Positions 26,761-36,046 of a stretch of DNA of 64,000 bases are shown here, in pieces. Position numbers and translations under genes: made by a program. Numbering within the stretch: the stretch's first letter is position 1; every line of letters starts with the position of its first letter. The stretch is from Isoetes taiwanensis. Lineage: Eukaryota > Streptophyta > Lycopodiopsida > Isoetales > Isoetaceae. The notes beneath the pieces are model-generated. The model ran no database searches. It was given only the letters and a program-made list of their open reading frames with translations, and was not told where the DNA came from. The stretch is taken from assembly GCA_021234155.1 (NCBI GenBank), contig JAJEKV010000022.1, forward strand, positions 9,118,934-9,182,933, written 5' to 3'.

Positions 26761-26848
26761 AAGAAGAGGGACGTCGTTGAAAGACGAGGCCCATTCTTCC
26801 TCTATTTTTTATTACAAGAAGGGGACGTCGTTGAAAGACGAGGCCCTT
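26761..26848. repeat. Two copies of a GGACGTCGTTGAAAGACGAGG motif
   Basis: A segment containing GACGTCGTTGAAAGACGAG occurs at about 26768 and again at about 26823, each followed by GCCC and a pyrimidine tract. The core resembles the terminal ACGTCG motifs of the surrounding element. Confidence 0.75.
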
Positions 26849-27168
26849 CTTTTTATGTTCTTCCTTTTTTTTTTTATTTTTTTATTTTTTTTGTTTTTAT
26901 ATGTCAATATATAGTTCTTTTTAATTAACAATGTAAATAGTTTTAATGTCAATGATCTTTTTAACGTGAATGGTCTTTTTTTTTTTTTATTTCTTTATTT
27001 ATGTAAGTTTTCTAATTATTGAATGCCTTTATTTTTTTGCATGTACACTAATAACAAAATGCGTCGCTCTTGGAAATCGATTTTCGCAGCTCGAAGACAT
27101 TCTAGGTAAGAATTTGAGTTTGAGTAGGAGAATAAAATTTTAATGTTTTATTTAGGTTAAAAAAAAAC

Positions 27169-27540
27169 TTGGGGAGACTTGGACAAGGGCATGGTTGGCT
27201 CCGCCTTGAGTGGAGAAGACTAGGTGTTCCGGGTCCAAGCTCACCGTTTACTCTTGTAATTTTATTGATTAATGTATTTAGTTTAGAAAACATTGGGGAG
27301 ACTTGGACAAGGGCATGGTCGGCTCCGCCTTGAGTGGAGAAGACTAGGTGTTCCGGGTCCAAGCTCACCGGTTACTCTTGTAATTTTATTGATTAATTTA
27401 TTTATTTTAGAAAAATTGGGGAGACTTGGACAAGGGCATGGTCGGCTCCGCCCTGAGTGGAGAAGACTAGGTGTTAGGGTCCAAGCTCACCTCCTACTCT
27501 TGTTTATTTTTTTATTAATATATCAATAAATAGAAATCTT
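27169..27540 (+). repeat. Tandem repeat, period 123-124 bp, three copies
   Basis: Units begin TTGGGGAGACTTGGACAAGG at 27169, 27293 and 27416. The G+C-rich first 80 bp of each unit are nearly identical; the AT-rich spacer (TTTTATTGATTAAT) varies more. Between the last two units the period is 123 bp, so a frame of 41 codons repeats, but the encoded sequence (LGRLGQGHGRL...) resembles no family known to me. More likely a minisatellite within the transposon. Confidence 0.9.
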
Positions 27541-27773
27541 TACGGGATTGGGTTTTTGAAAAAAATTGCATTATTGATTTTCGGGTTTCTAGTTAAGAAT
27601 GTTGTTTTTTAAAAATGTTAGGGATGTCAAAGAAACACTGATGTGGAGTGGTTAAGAGCAAGAAAAAATTTCAATAGTTGGTTTTAAAAAAAAAATTAAA
27701 AGGGAAACTAACTCTTAAGAAAGTAGGTAAAGATTCATAATGAAGGTTTGAAAAAAGTCACAAAGCAAGATTA

Positions 27774-28055
27774 ATGAATCTAAATTGGTTTGTAGGTATG
27801 GCCCCGAGTGTGAAGACACAAATGGTTAGTGAGATTAGACGCGTGGTCATAAATGAGATATGTGCTAACGAAAGTCCCGACCGGGAGATGCAAACTGGTC
27901 AACGTGTCGACCATTTTGTCAGACATGTGAAAAGGAAGTGCCAATTTGAGTTAGCACAAAAATGGCCATGTCAAGAAGAAATATTGACTTCTCTCCTTGA
28001 CACACATGTAAAGCCAATGATTGGAAACCCCATGGATGAGCGAAGACATGTTTGA
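27774..28055 (+). CDS. Hypothetical protein segment carried by the CACTA-like element
   Basis: 93 codons. The segment from MAPSVKTQMVSEIRRVV onward is charged and helical, with HFVRHVKRKCQFELAQKW and a proline-containing end. Codon use and composition look like real protein rather than a random frame, and a related frame may continue after 28056. No domain is recognised. It could be an exon, since the frame closes soon after a plausible junction. The ATG at 27796 (MAPSV) is a likelier start than the one at 27774. Confidence 0.4.
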   Translation: MNLNWFVGMAPSVKTQMVSEIRRVVINEICANESPDREMQTGQRVDHFVRHVKRKCQFELAQKWPCQEEILTSLLDTHVKPMIGNPMDERRHV

Positions 28056-28401
28056 AGCATTCGGTGCGGCTTAAAAGTCCCAATGCCGAGGCTCGTGTCA
28101 AGGAATGGGTAGCTTCATGGAATTGCTCAAAAAGCGGCGTGCGGATCACAAGAACATCATTGCGGATCTCAATGCACGTCGGTTGGAGGTAATTAAAATG
28201 CTTTGCATCATGGGGAAGCTCTAGTGGGGCGAGGGGGGCCTAGCAAGGCCCACTTTTCTTTGGAGAATCACATGAACACATCAATCTTTGTTGATCCCAT
28301 ACCCGTAGAGGCCGTGGATGTGATCGCCTTATTGAGGAGAAACCAACACATCGCACGTATCAAATCAAGATCAACGGAACACAACACTTCTAAGATGATG
28401 A

Positions 28402-29364
28402 GCTATACGATTGGATGGGTTTTCAAGGGCAAAAGATAGGGCAGAGACGTATGAGATGGCTCAAAGATACATACGCTTCAAGAGCCCATCATCTGCTTTG
28501 GCTACATCCATTGGACTTGCATATGAAGTTGCTAGCTCTAGTGGGGATACCATAGGGCCAATGGTGATTCTACCTTTCATGAATGGAGAGACACTTGCAC
28601 ACTTGTTTGACTATTTACCTAATAACTTGTCACGTTTTAGAAGATGGTCAAATGCAATTGCTAGAGTGCCAAGAAGAACTGACAAACACATAGGCGCTGA
28701 ACTTAGGAGCAAAATGCGAGTTGTATATCAGTATGTTCCAGAGATAGCTCTTGCCCTAGCAGAAGGTGTCGTTGAGATCCACAAAGGCCACTTCACTCAC
28801 ACAAAGTTTAATTGCAAGAGAGTCAAATTACATTTTGATGATGAGTACCAAAATGTGTGGGTGGCCATTGGTGATTGGGACAATGCAATTCATTTTTACG
28901 CCAAAGAGCGTCGTCCCTTGTTGAAGTGTCGGTACTTACTTTCGGATGGACAAGCAAAATATCCATGGTTAGAGGAAACTGTGTTTGAGAAATCAAAGGA
29001 TGATGATCGTGTATGGGGACACGAAATTCATGATGTCTATGTATTGGGATATATTTATGAGATGCTTCTGGATTTCGTGCAAGCTATGCGACGAATGGAG
29101 TGGTTTAATAATAACAACAATGCCCAATGGATTAATCCAACCCATATGTACCAACGACGTCTTGACAAGTTGGAGGAGCAAAAAACAAGAATGATGTGCC
29201 TACGTGAAGACGTATTCTCATCCACGACCCAAAGCTTTGAAGTTGTTGAAGCCTTACAAAGTGTTGGAATATCTTCTACCATGGTTGTGAGACAAAGACG
29301 ACACATGAAGTGCATGGATGCCTTGGAGATGTCAAAATTGTTGTTGTCACAACTCAAAGAATAA
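28402..29364 (+). CDS. Protein-kinase-like protein (pseudokinase features) inside the CACTA-like element
   Basis: The frame is open from 28402 (just after a TGA) to the TAA at 29362-29364. No ATG occurs until 28456, so an upstream exon probably supplies the start and the rest of the N-lobe. Kinase signatures, numbered from the TTG at 28411: VILPFMNGETL (52-62), like the beta5/hinge; EIALALAEGVVEIHKGHFTH (111-130), the alphaE helix; catalytic loop HTKFN (130-134), where HRDxxxxN would be usual, so the proton-accepting Asp is missing; IGDWDNA (153-159) in place of DFG; and EIHDVYVLGYIYEMLLDF (205-222), matching the alphaF segment DVYSLG. The C-terminal 90 residues are helical. The lengths fit a kinase C-lobe. 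A catalytically dead or altered kinase is inferred. There is no stop in 320 codons, unusual for this window and suggestive of selection or recent capture. Confidence 0.65.
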   Translation, partial: AIRLDGFSRAKDRAETYEMAQRYIRFKSPSSALATSIGLAYEVASSSGDTIGPMVILPFMNGETLAHLFDYLPNNLSRFRRWSNAIARVPRRTDKHIGAELRSKMRVVYQYVPEIALALAEGVVEIHKGHFTHTKFNCKRVKLHFDDEYQNVWVAIGDWDNAIHFYAKERRPLLKCRYLLSDGQAKYPWLEETVFEKSKDDDRVWGHEIHDVYVLGYIYEMLLDFVQAMRRMEWFNNNNNAQWINPTHMYQRRLDKLEEQKTRMMCLREDVFSSTTQSFEVVEALQSVGISSTMVVRQRRHMKCMDALEMSKLLLSQLKE

Positions 29365-29886
29365 ATACAATATTGTATATCTTGCCATGTTTAAGAGTAT
29401 TAAATTTTTTTAATTGTCTAATAACCAAATATATAAAGACACTTTTAATTATTCAAATCCCAATGTTTTGTAATGAACTTCCCATGTTGCTAACATTTGT
29501 TGCTTTCCTACTATGTTATTCATCGCACTCCATATAAATAACTTGCAAGTTTTTGCACATGTCCAAAGCAACCATGGGATGCGGCACGATGGCATATCTA
29601 TTGTTCACAACTTTACTTCTCGGCGTGGCTTGGTAGCCTTATCGACAACCCTAAACACGCAAAGGCCTTTAAGAGGCGAAGTTGGTCGATTCGGGTTTAG
29701 CTCGCCACCACCGCCACCTCCACCATTGTGCGGATTTGGTATGGATTTTTTCTAGGATAAAATGTAAGTTAACCATTTATTTTTAACGTTCTAATGTTTT
29801 TAAATGTAGCGTGTAAATGCGGTTCGTCCTTCTTTTCCTATGCATAATGTTCGTCGTCGTGGTTATGGGCGGATCTTCTTCTCACC
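29365..29886. other. Interior of the CACTA-like element, no clear gene
   Basis: AT-rich 3' flank of the kinase-like ORF, then a proline-rich stretch (SSPPPPPPPL, near 29700-29740) in a short frame with no recognised domain. Confidence 0.4.
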
Positions 29887-30111
29887 ACCGAAGAGGCGGA
29901 AAAGGACCTCGCGATCGAAAGCGGGGAAGACGAAGAGCGTGAAACTCCGAGATATCAATCAGGCGATAACCCCGAAGATAGGTGGAATGCCTTGCAATTC
30001 GGGATGTCGCCCGAGAAATGGACATTGGCGAGGTTGGCGGGCCTGTTGAACAAAGTAGGCGGAGGTCCGGGCGCCCATGACCCTCCACGCCATAGCTCAT
30101 ACACTCCTTGA
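29887..30111 (+). CDS. Hypothetical coding segment, acidic then helical
   Basis: An open frame of 74 codons ending at TGA 30109-30111. It starts in an acidic part (EEAEKDLAIESGEDEERE) and continues FGMSPEKWTLARLAGLLNKVG, which has a regular amphipathic look. There is no ATG at its start, so it would be an internal exon. Composition resembles true coding sequence. The family is unknown. Confidence 0.35.
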   Translation, partial: TEEAEKDLAIESGEDEERETPRYQSGDNPEDRWNALQFGMSPEKWTLARLAGLLNKVGGGPGAHDPPRHSSYTP

Positions 30112-31282
30112 ATTCAATCTTGGGCCCCTTCCGAGCACGAGGAGATTGAACCCCAATTAAAGAGCCGACGGCCGCTCGTTCACGCCCTGAGTGGGACATA
30201 ATTCCTCTTCAAGCTCTCAATTAAAGATCGTGCACCACCGCACCACCTCCACGAAGGCATCTCTTTGAATATGAGTGAGTTCATCTTGAATTATGCCCTT
30301 TTTGTTCACTAACACATATTCATATGTTAGTCGTATGTTGAGTGTAGTAGCAAAAGTTGCCGCGCCACAAAGACCTGCAGATGGCGACAATTTTTGGAAG
30401 ATGGCTAATAGTGTCACAAATAGCGTTTGCCAAAAGCGTCCACAAGGGTGAATGGAACTCGGGGAGCCTATGATCGGAAAAAGAGAGGATCAAGGAGATT
30501 TTAGAAGCAGATTATCCCGAGCTCAAGTCGGGGAGAGATCTCATGGAGGGAGGTTTGTTCAAAGGGTAAACATGTTAAAGCCACCGTGTATTAGGCTCTT
30601 TTCGTTCTTCATTATAACCTCATTGTACTCATATTTTATTTATATTTTGCAAGAGGGTAATCGGAAGAAGCGGTGAAAGCTCTTGCCAAAGCTTCTGAGG
30701 AGTCTCGATAGAGGAAGTGGCAATGACCTATCCAGTTGACTAATGAGGCATTTCAAGTACATCATCTCTCCCATGAGTCGTATAATTAGATGACGCCATG
30801 TGGACTAAGTCCTTGTATTGCATTGTAGTGTTTGAAGGCCAACATATTATCAAAGAAAGGGGAAGCTAGAACAAAGGCAGCGCTGGACGCGAGGTACGAC
30901 GAAGCAAGTGGCAGCCATAGTGCCAATAAGACCTGGTCCGCGGTTATGGCTTTTACGGATAAGCTATTTGTAAGTATAAATTTGGTTTATAATGTAGGTT
31001 CTCGAGTTGAACACTAACATTAGTTTTGGTGCTCATTCTCAATAGAAGTCATTTTTGGTCGCCCTACCGCTAAAGATGAACGCGAAAAGGGCCTTCAAAA
31101 AGGCGATCATGCGACCATCAGCGTCACATAACAAGCAGCGTGAAAGGGGGGATGAAGTGTGTATCATTCATTAGATAATTATTTGTGACTACAATGAACT
31201 AATTGTTGCGATACAATATAATGCAGGTAAATGAAGACGAAGCCAATGAAGAAGAAGAAGAAGAAGAAGAGAGCAACAACTA
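30112..31282 (+). pseudogene. Coding remnants of an unknown spliced protein in the CACTA-like element
   Basis: Three plus-strand segments look like pieces of one protein: 30465-30570 (KERIKEILEADYPELKSG in one frame), 30832-31017 (NILSKKGEARTKAALDARYDEA) and about 31050-31282, the last split by what looks like an intron (GTGTGTATC...ATGCAG) and ending in a Glu-rich tail (NEDEANEEEEEEEESNN). Helical, charged proteins with acidic tails occur as the second protein of CACTA elements, but no diagnostic motif is present. The assignment to the transposon is by position only. Confidence 0.35.
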
Positions 31283-31735
31283 AAGACTCAATATATTTTG
31301 TAATGTGCAAATTATATTGTGAAATATATTAATTGAATTCAATCTAAATTTTTTATGCTTTGTTCTTATTATTTGTGATTTTTTTTGTTATGTTAATTTT
31401 ATGCTCGATTCTATTTTTTTATTCTTAGATTTATTAAACATTTAATTACATATTAAATAATAATGCTTATCTACCATGATACTGAATACTAATATAATTT
31501 AATCAATATTTGTTTCTATTTTTTGAATTTTTAAATTTTTATTCTCGATTTATTTTCTTCATATTTAATATTTATTAATACTATTAATATTATTGTTAAT
31601 ATTAATATTATTTAATATTAATAAATATTACTAAATATTTATTTATATTAAATATTTGTTAATTCTGAATATGAATATTAACTGTCCGTTAAATAATATT
31701 GAATAATATTAAATAAATATTTTTTTTTTCAAAAT
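31283..31735. other. AT-rich segment, no gene
   Basis: About 450 bp of very AT-rich DNA with many ATATTAATA repeats. No frame or motif is supported. Confidence 0.6.
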
Positions 31736-32292
31736 TCCTTGATCGTCGTTGAACGACGCGATTGGCTGTGGTACGCCACGCTGCATTGCCACATCATCAT
31801 TCGCCTCGGCGTCGGGCGCGAATCGCCGTCGCCAAAGAACGTCGTTCAACGTCGTTGTGGCGTGGTCGCCACGCCAGCGTGGCAGTGGTGGTGGCGCCGC
31901 GAACGCCGCGTCGTTGAGCGGCGTTCCACACGCGTACGCCATCGCCGATGCAGATGCTAGGGCAACGCCAGCTGGACGCCGCGACGCGCGACATGATGGC
32001 GTGTACTTTTCGCCGTTTAACGGCGTTGTTACTCATCACCCACGCCCGGCGGCCGTGCTGGCGCAGTCGCAGCGGCGGCGGTGCCGCGTGGCTGACCCGC
32101 GGTAATGCTAACGGCGTTGAACGACGCCGTCGCCGCTTTAAGATGGACGCCCGATTGACGACGCCGTATAGCGACGCATAAAGATCGCTTATCGACGCTT
32201 AGACGTCGAAATAGACGTCGTTTATCGACGCTTTGACGTCGATAAACGACGTGCAAACGACGTCTGGACGTCGTAATAGACGTCGTAACATG
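31736..32292. repeat. Right subterminal CGTCG-rich region of the CACTA-like element
   Basis: The G+C content jumps sharply here, with dozens of CGTCG, GACGTCG and CGACGCC motifs in both orientations, densest at 32160-32292. The many open frames across it come from the GC-rich repeats and are not genes. Confidence 0.75.
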
Positions 32293-32309
32293 GCTTTAAT
32301 TTTGTAGTG

Positions 32310-32580
32310 TCTGCTCCTTGATCTGCTTCTAACACTGTGATTAAGCGTGATAGGACATCTAATGTACGTTCAGCTCCTGTTACTGTTGTTGTGTCCCTCA
32401 TGATGGAGAATAACAAAAAAGAGGTTTCTGCATACATGAAAGAGTTGCAAACCCTTGAAGGTTAAATAGGTGTTCAATTGCCATCTGATAATGTATTCTA
32501 TGAAGCGGAGGTGTACTCCAGTGCCTTTGCACAGGCTGGTGTCTCGGTTATGGAGATAGATCATGGCAATCTTATACTTT
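32310..32580 (+). pseudogene. Unknown protein C-terminal fragment flanking the CACTA-like element
   Basis: The plus strand reads in one frame from just after the transposon end: TVIKRDRTSNVRSAP, VTVVVSLMMENNKKEVSAYM, then one in-frame TAA near 32463, and IGVQLPSDNVFYEAEVYSSA, FAQAGVSVMEIDHGN. It looks like a genuine helical protein tail that the transposon cut into, or next to which it landed. I do not recognise the family. Its other half was not found left of the transposon. Confidence 0.4.
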
Positions 32581-32605
32581 AATATGATGGCTACTAAAGT
32601 ATAAG
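32563..32605. repeat. Short perfect inverted repeat (15-16 bp stem)
   Basis: GCAATCTTATACTTTA and its reverse complement TAAAGTATAAGATTGC flank a loop of about 10 bases. It marks the truncated left end of R copy 1. Confidence 0.85.
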
Positions 32606-33169
32606 ATTGCTTTCTAAACTAATTTTCACTTTACTCTATTTTAAATTGAATTTTAATCTAAGATAAACTCTGTATGATTAAAATATTATTTTTTAGAAAT
32701 ATTCATAGAAGAATCTTTTAGATTGAAATTAATTAACTAATTACGCTTATGTTTTAAAAAATTAATGAGCTTATTATTGATTATGTTTTATTTTATCAAT
32801 AATAAATTATTCAATAGTTATTATTAAAATATTAACTTTATCATTTAATTAATTTCAACCTAAAACTTTTCCTTAAGTATTCTTAAAAGTGTAAAAGTTT
32901 ATCAATTGTGCAATTATCACATGAATTTTAAGTCAATCACTTATTAAACCATCAGATTTCATTTAAAAATTATCATGTTTGTTAAATCACTAAAAATTAT
33001 TCTTTGACAACCATTATAGTTTTTATTTAAAGATAAATTTATATAATAAAAACTCATAAAAATTATATACAATCAAGAAGAATTAAACAATACATAAATT
33101 CTTATAATGGCATTTTTGAAGCACTATCTATTAAAACTGAATAAGTCCAATTTTTGTTGAATATGTCAT
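32582..33169. mobile_element. R copy 1: AT-rich TIR transposon, left part missing
   Basis: Matches the right 590 bp or so of R copy 3 (37658-38342) and ends in the right TIR ...AATATGTCAT at 33169, followed by CTAA. The left TIR and first 100 bp are absent. Confidence 0.85.
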
Positions 33170-36046
33170 CTAAGCTATTTGCTGTTGATATGGTCCAAGT
33201 TTGTAATGGTAGAGCTTGCTCATTTTTATCCATATAATAGGATCTTTGATATTTATTTTTAAGACTATATAGTTGTTCTCAATCTTAATATCTTTATGCC
33301 TTGAAAATAACATATTGCAACAGAAATAATTGTTATTCACAAGTAAGTAAGAAAAGTTCTTACGTTTTTCATGATATAAGAGGAAGGCTTCATGATGGCG
33401 GAAGACTGGAGTGCTATCGGCCGGCAGATCCTCGGAAATGATCTGTGGGAGGTTAGTTGCGAATTGTTGAAGTTGATTTCATAAACTAGAGCTCATATTT
33501 TTGAAAATTTTCTATGAACTCAAGAAATCTGATGTGGTCATCTACAACCCGCCATGCGTTGTCGAGACAAGACTGTTTTGGGTCTCAGCCGTGCATGAAA
33601 AACTGGTGATTGAAGCCCAGTCGGGGAAGCGGTGGCTGCCTACCGGGAGCAACAGGACTCTTGAGTTGGAAGATTTCCTCGAGCATAGCAAGGGGGCGAT
33701 GATGAGTACTGTGCTTACTAAAGAGCAGTCTATTCTGCAGAGGATATCCACTCCATCAAGTAGGAGCAACAGTCGAGAGAAAGGACAAAACGAATGATGG
33801 ACGAGCTTATCAAGGATGAAGAATGGCGTTTTTTTTTTCCTTTTCTTTTCTCCCATTTTGTTTCTTATCATTTTCTGTCACGTGTTAGTCTAAAAGCAGC
33901 TCTTGATAAGAAGAAGGAGAAAAATAGGAAGAAGAAGGAGAAGAAAAGAGCAAAAATGGCGGGACTCGCGTAAGTTTTTTACTTGGTGTGTTGTGCCCTT
34001 TTTTTTTACTCATTTTTCTTCCTTTTTTTCTTTTTCCCAGAAGTGAAAATGCAGAAGGCTCTGATGAGAAGGAGTCAGAAATCATAGGAGGATTCCCCGT
34101 CGTCCCCGTCAGAACTTCCTATACGTAAAGTTTTATTCATTCATTTATTCGGATTTTGTATTTGTCAGCTAAGTTTTTTTTTCTTTTTATTTTCTCTCTC
34201 CCAGCAGCGAGGATCAAGTTGTAAACGCGAAACTCCCCGTAGTAGACGACTCGAAACTTCACATTAGAAGGTGAGTTTTCATATATATTTTCGATTTGGA
34301 CTCGGTTTTTCTTTTCTGTTCGTCAGCTAACTATTCTTTTTTTCCAGCACAAAGAATCAAGTGGAGGAAGCCTCGAAACTCTCCGTCGAAACTGCCAACC
34401 TGTGAGTTTTTATTCATTCAGTTATATATTTACTATTGTTTCGATTTTAACTCACAAACCTGTGATTTTTATTCTTTTCTCCTTTTCTCCCAGTAGCGAC
34501 AAGCGAGACGTTGACATCTCACAAGTTCCTGGTGGAGCTTCAAATGCCAACCCGTGAGTTTTTCATTCATTCATTCATTTATCTATTTTTTTTTTTTTTT
34601 TTTCCTTTTTTTTTTCGTAATCGTTTGGCTTTCTTTGTTATTTATTTTTAATAGAAGTAAATCAAGACTTTGATTTATGTGTTCAGCAGCAAACAGACAA
34701 AACAGATGAAGCGCTCTAGCGCTCTAACTCCTATGAACACTAACTATGCTGACTGTGCCTTTACAGACCAGGCCACATCAGCTACATCTGACACGTGTCC
34801 TCAAATTAGATGCATTTCTTTCATCAAATTAGCTTTTCTTCCAAAATTAGGGTATGGTTTTGTGGAATGTGTACTGCCAGAATATAAACTTGAGAGTGAA
34901 AGAACATAGATTTGAGAGTGAAACTAGAGATGATCCATAATTGTAGCAATTTGTCTCCTTATGTCAGCTACAATCATAGTCCTACTATGTATGCTCCCAA
35001 GTTACTTTTGTCTTTGGGGCCATTTTCGTTCTTACCAAATTTCAATCGCAAATCGCCTTCTTAAAAAGCACCCTTTTGTGCATTTGTATGCAACTTCTGA
35101 TGTGCAACTCGATAGGGCAAATAACTGGTCATTGGACTTATAATACTTAAATATAAAAATCTTCAAGGCAAAAGCTAGCATGTTAGCATTAAGGTAACAT
35201 AGAAGACCATTAAGAAACATGAGACTAGGCTGCCAATCATTTCCTTTTTAGCCGCCACCAAAGACATGCTTCTTGGAATCCTTTTCTTGCAGGTTCTAAA
35301 GAAACAGTCGAATCCATACCATTTTTGGATCTGCCTTCTCACATTCACCTTGTTTTTTGTTCTTAATTGGCAAGATGTGATATTCTTTATGACCTATGTC
35401 ATGGTCAATAAAAAAAAGTGGCAAAAAAATAGTGGTCCTAAACTTTAACGCTTCACTCTATTTTGAATGTAGAGAAGTCCCGCTGTCCTAAACCACATCA
35501 AAAATCTCATGGAAGACCTTGCAATATGGTCCAATTTGCTGTTCGTTGACCTTGCAGGAGGATATCAGACAGGTAGGCAATGATTTATGTTTAATTGATG
35601 CTGATTTACTGTGGCATGATGTTTTGCTCCATGGAAAATCCTTTACAGCCCAAAGATAGTGACTAAAGGAGCCAGAGAGACTTCAGTTTGACGATTTTGA
35701 ACAGCTAAGGTATTGTTTTCCTCCAATCTTTATGTCTTCTCCTGAAATTAGATCCATTTCTTTCATCAAATTAGCTTTTCTTCAAAAATTAGGGTATGGT
35801 TTTGTGGAATGTGTCTGCCAGAATATAAACTTGAGAGTGAAAGAACATAGATTTGAGAGTGAAACCAGAGACATGAAACTACGTTCATCCCTATCCATAA
35901 TTGTAGCAATTTGTCTCCTTATGTCAGCTACAATCATAGTCCTACTATGTATGCTCCTAAGTTACCTTTGTCTTTGGCCATTTTCATTGGCTCTCATTTG
36001 TGAGTGCTGGAAACTTGAAGAATTCAGTCTTATTAAATGTCTCTAA
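33170..36046 (+). pseudogene. Gene G, forward circularly permuted copy
   Basis: 33170-34802 equals the reverse complement of about 44259-42700, and 34797-36046 equals the reverse complement of about 45555-44258. The two parts are in the opposite order from the minus-strand locus. Readable exons: 33392-33451 (MMAEDWSAIGRQILGNDLWE, then a GT donor) and about 33516-33797 (ELKKSDVVIYNPPCVVETRL ... continuing without frameshift to SNSREKGQNE). Small exons follow near 33890-33970, 34041-34090, 34205-34271, 34349-34401 and 34497-34553, most flanked by AG and GT. The acceptor before exon 2 is CTATG instead of CTAGG, so splicing would fail here. The product is unknown; lysine-rich in the middle (KKKEKNRKKKEKKRAK). 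Confidence 0.7.

Larger units (their letters stand above)
26157..32309. mobile_element. CACTA-like (CMC/En-Spm type) DNA transposon, probably non-autonomous
   Basis: The right terminus at 32309, read on the minus strand, begins CACTACAAAATTA, the standard plant CACTA end. Both flanks are packed with ACGTCG/CGACGT motifs (left 26161-26262, right about 31740-32292), the kind of subterminal repeat array that CACTA transposases bind. No exact left CACTACAAA end was found; the left limit is set where the CGTCG motifs start, so it is approximate. No TNP2-type transposase domain is visible inside. The interior holds tandem repeats and several coding stretches of other types, including a kinase-like ORF, which suggests a gene-carrying element mobilised in trans. 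Confidence 0.6.

Noticed and set aside
27102-27368. Minus-strand ORF over the 123-bp repeats
   Set aside because: The frame simply follows the tandem repeat.
31739-32256. Several overlapping open frames on both strands
   Set aside because: They come from the GC-rich CGTCG subterminal repeats; no frame shows protein-like composition.
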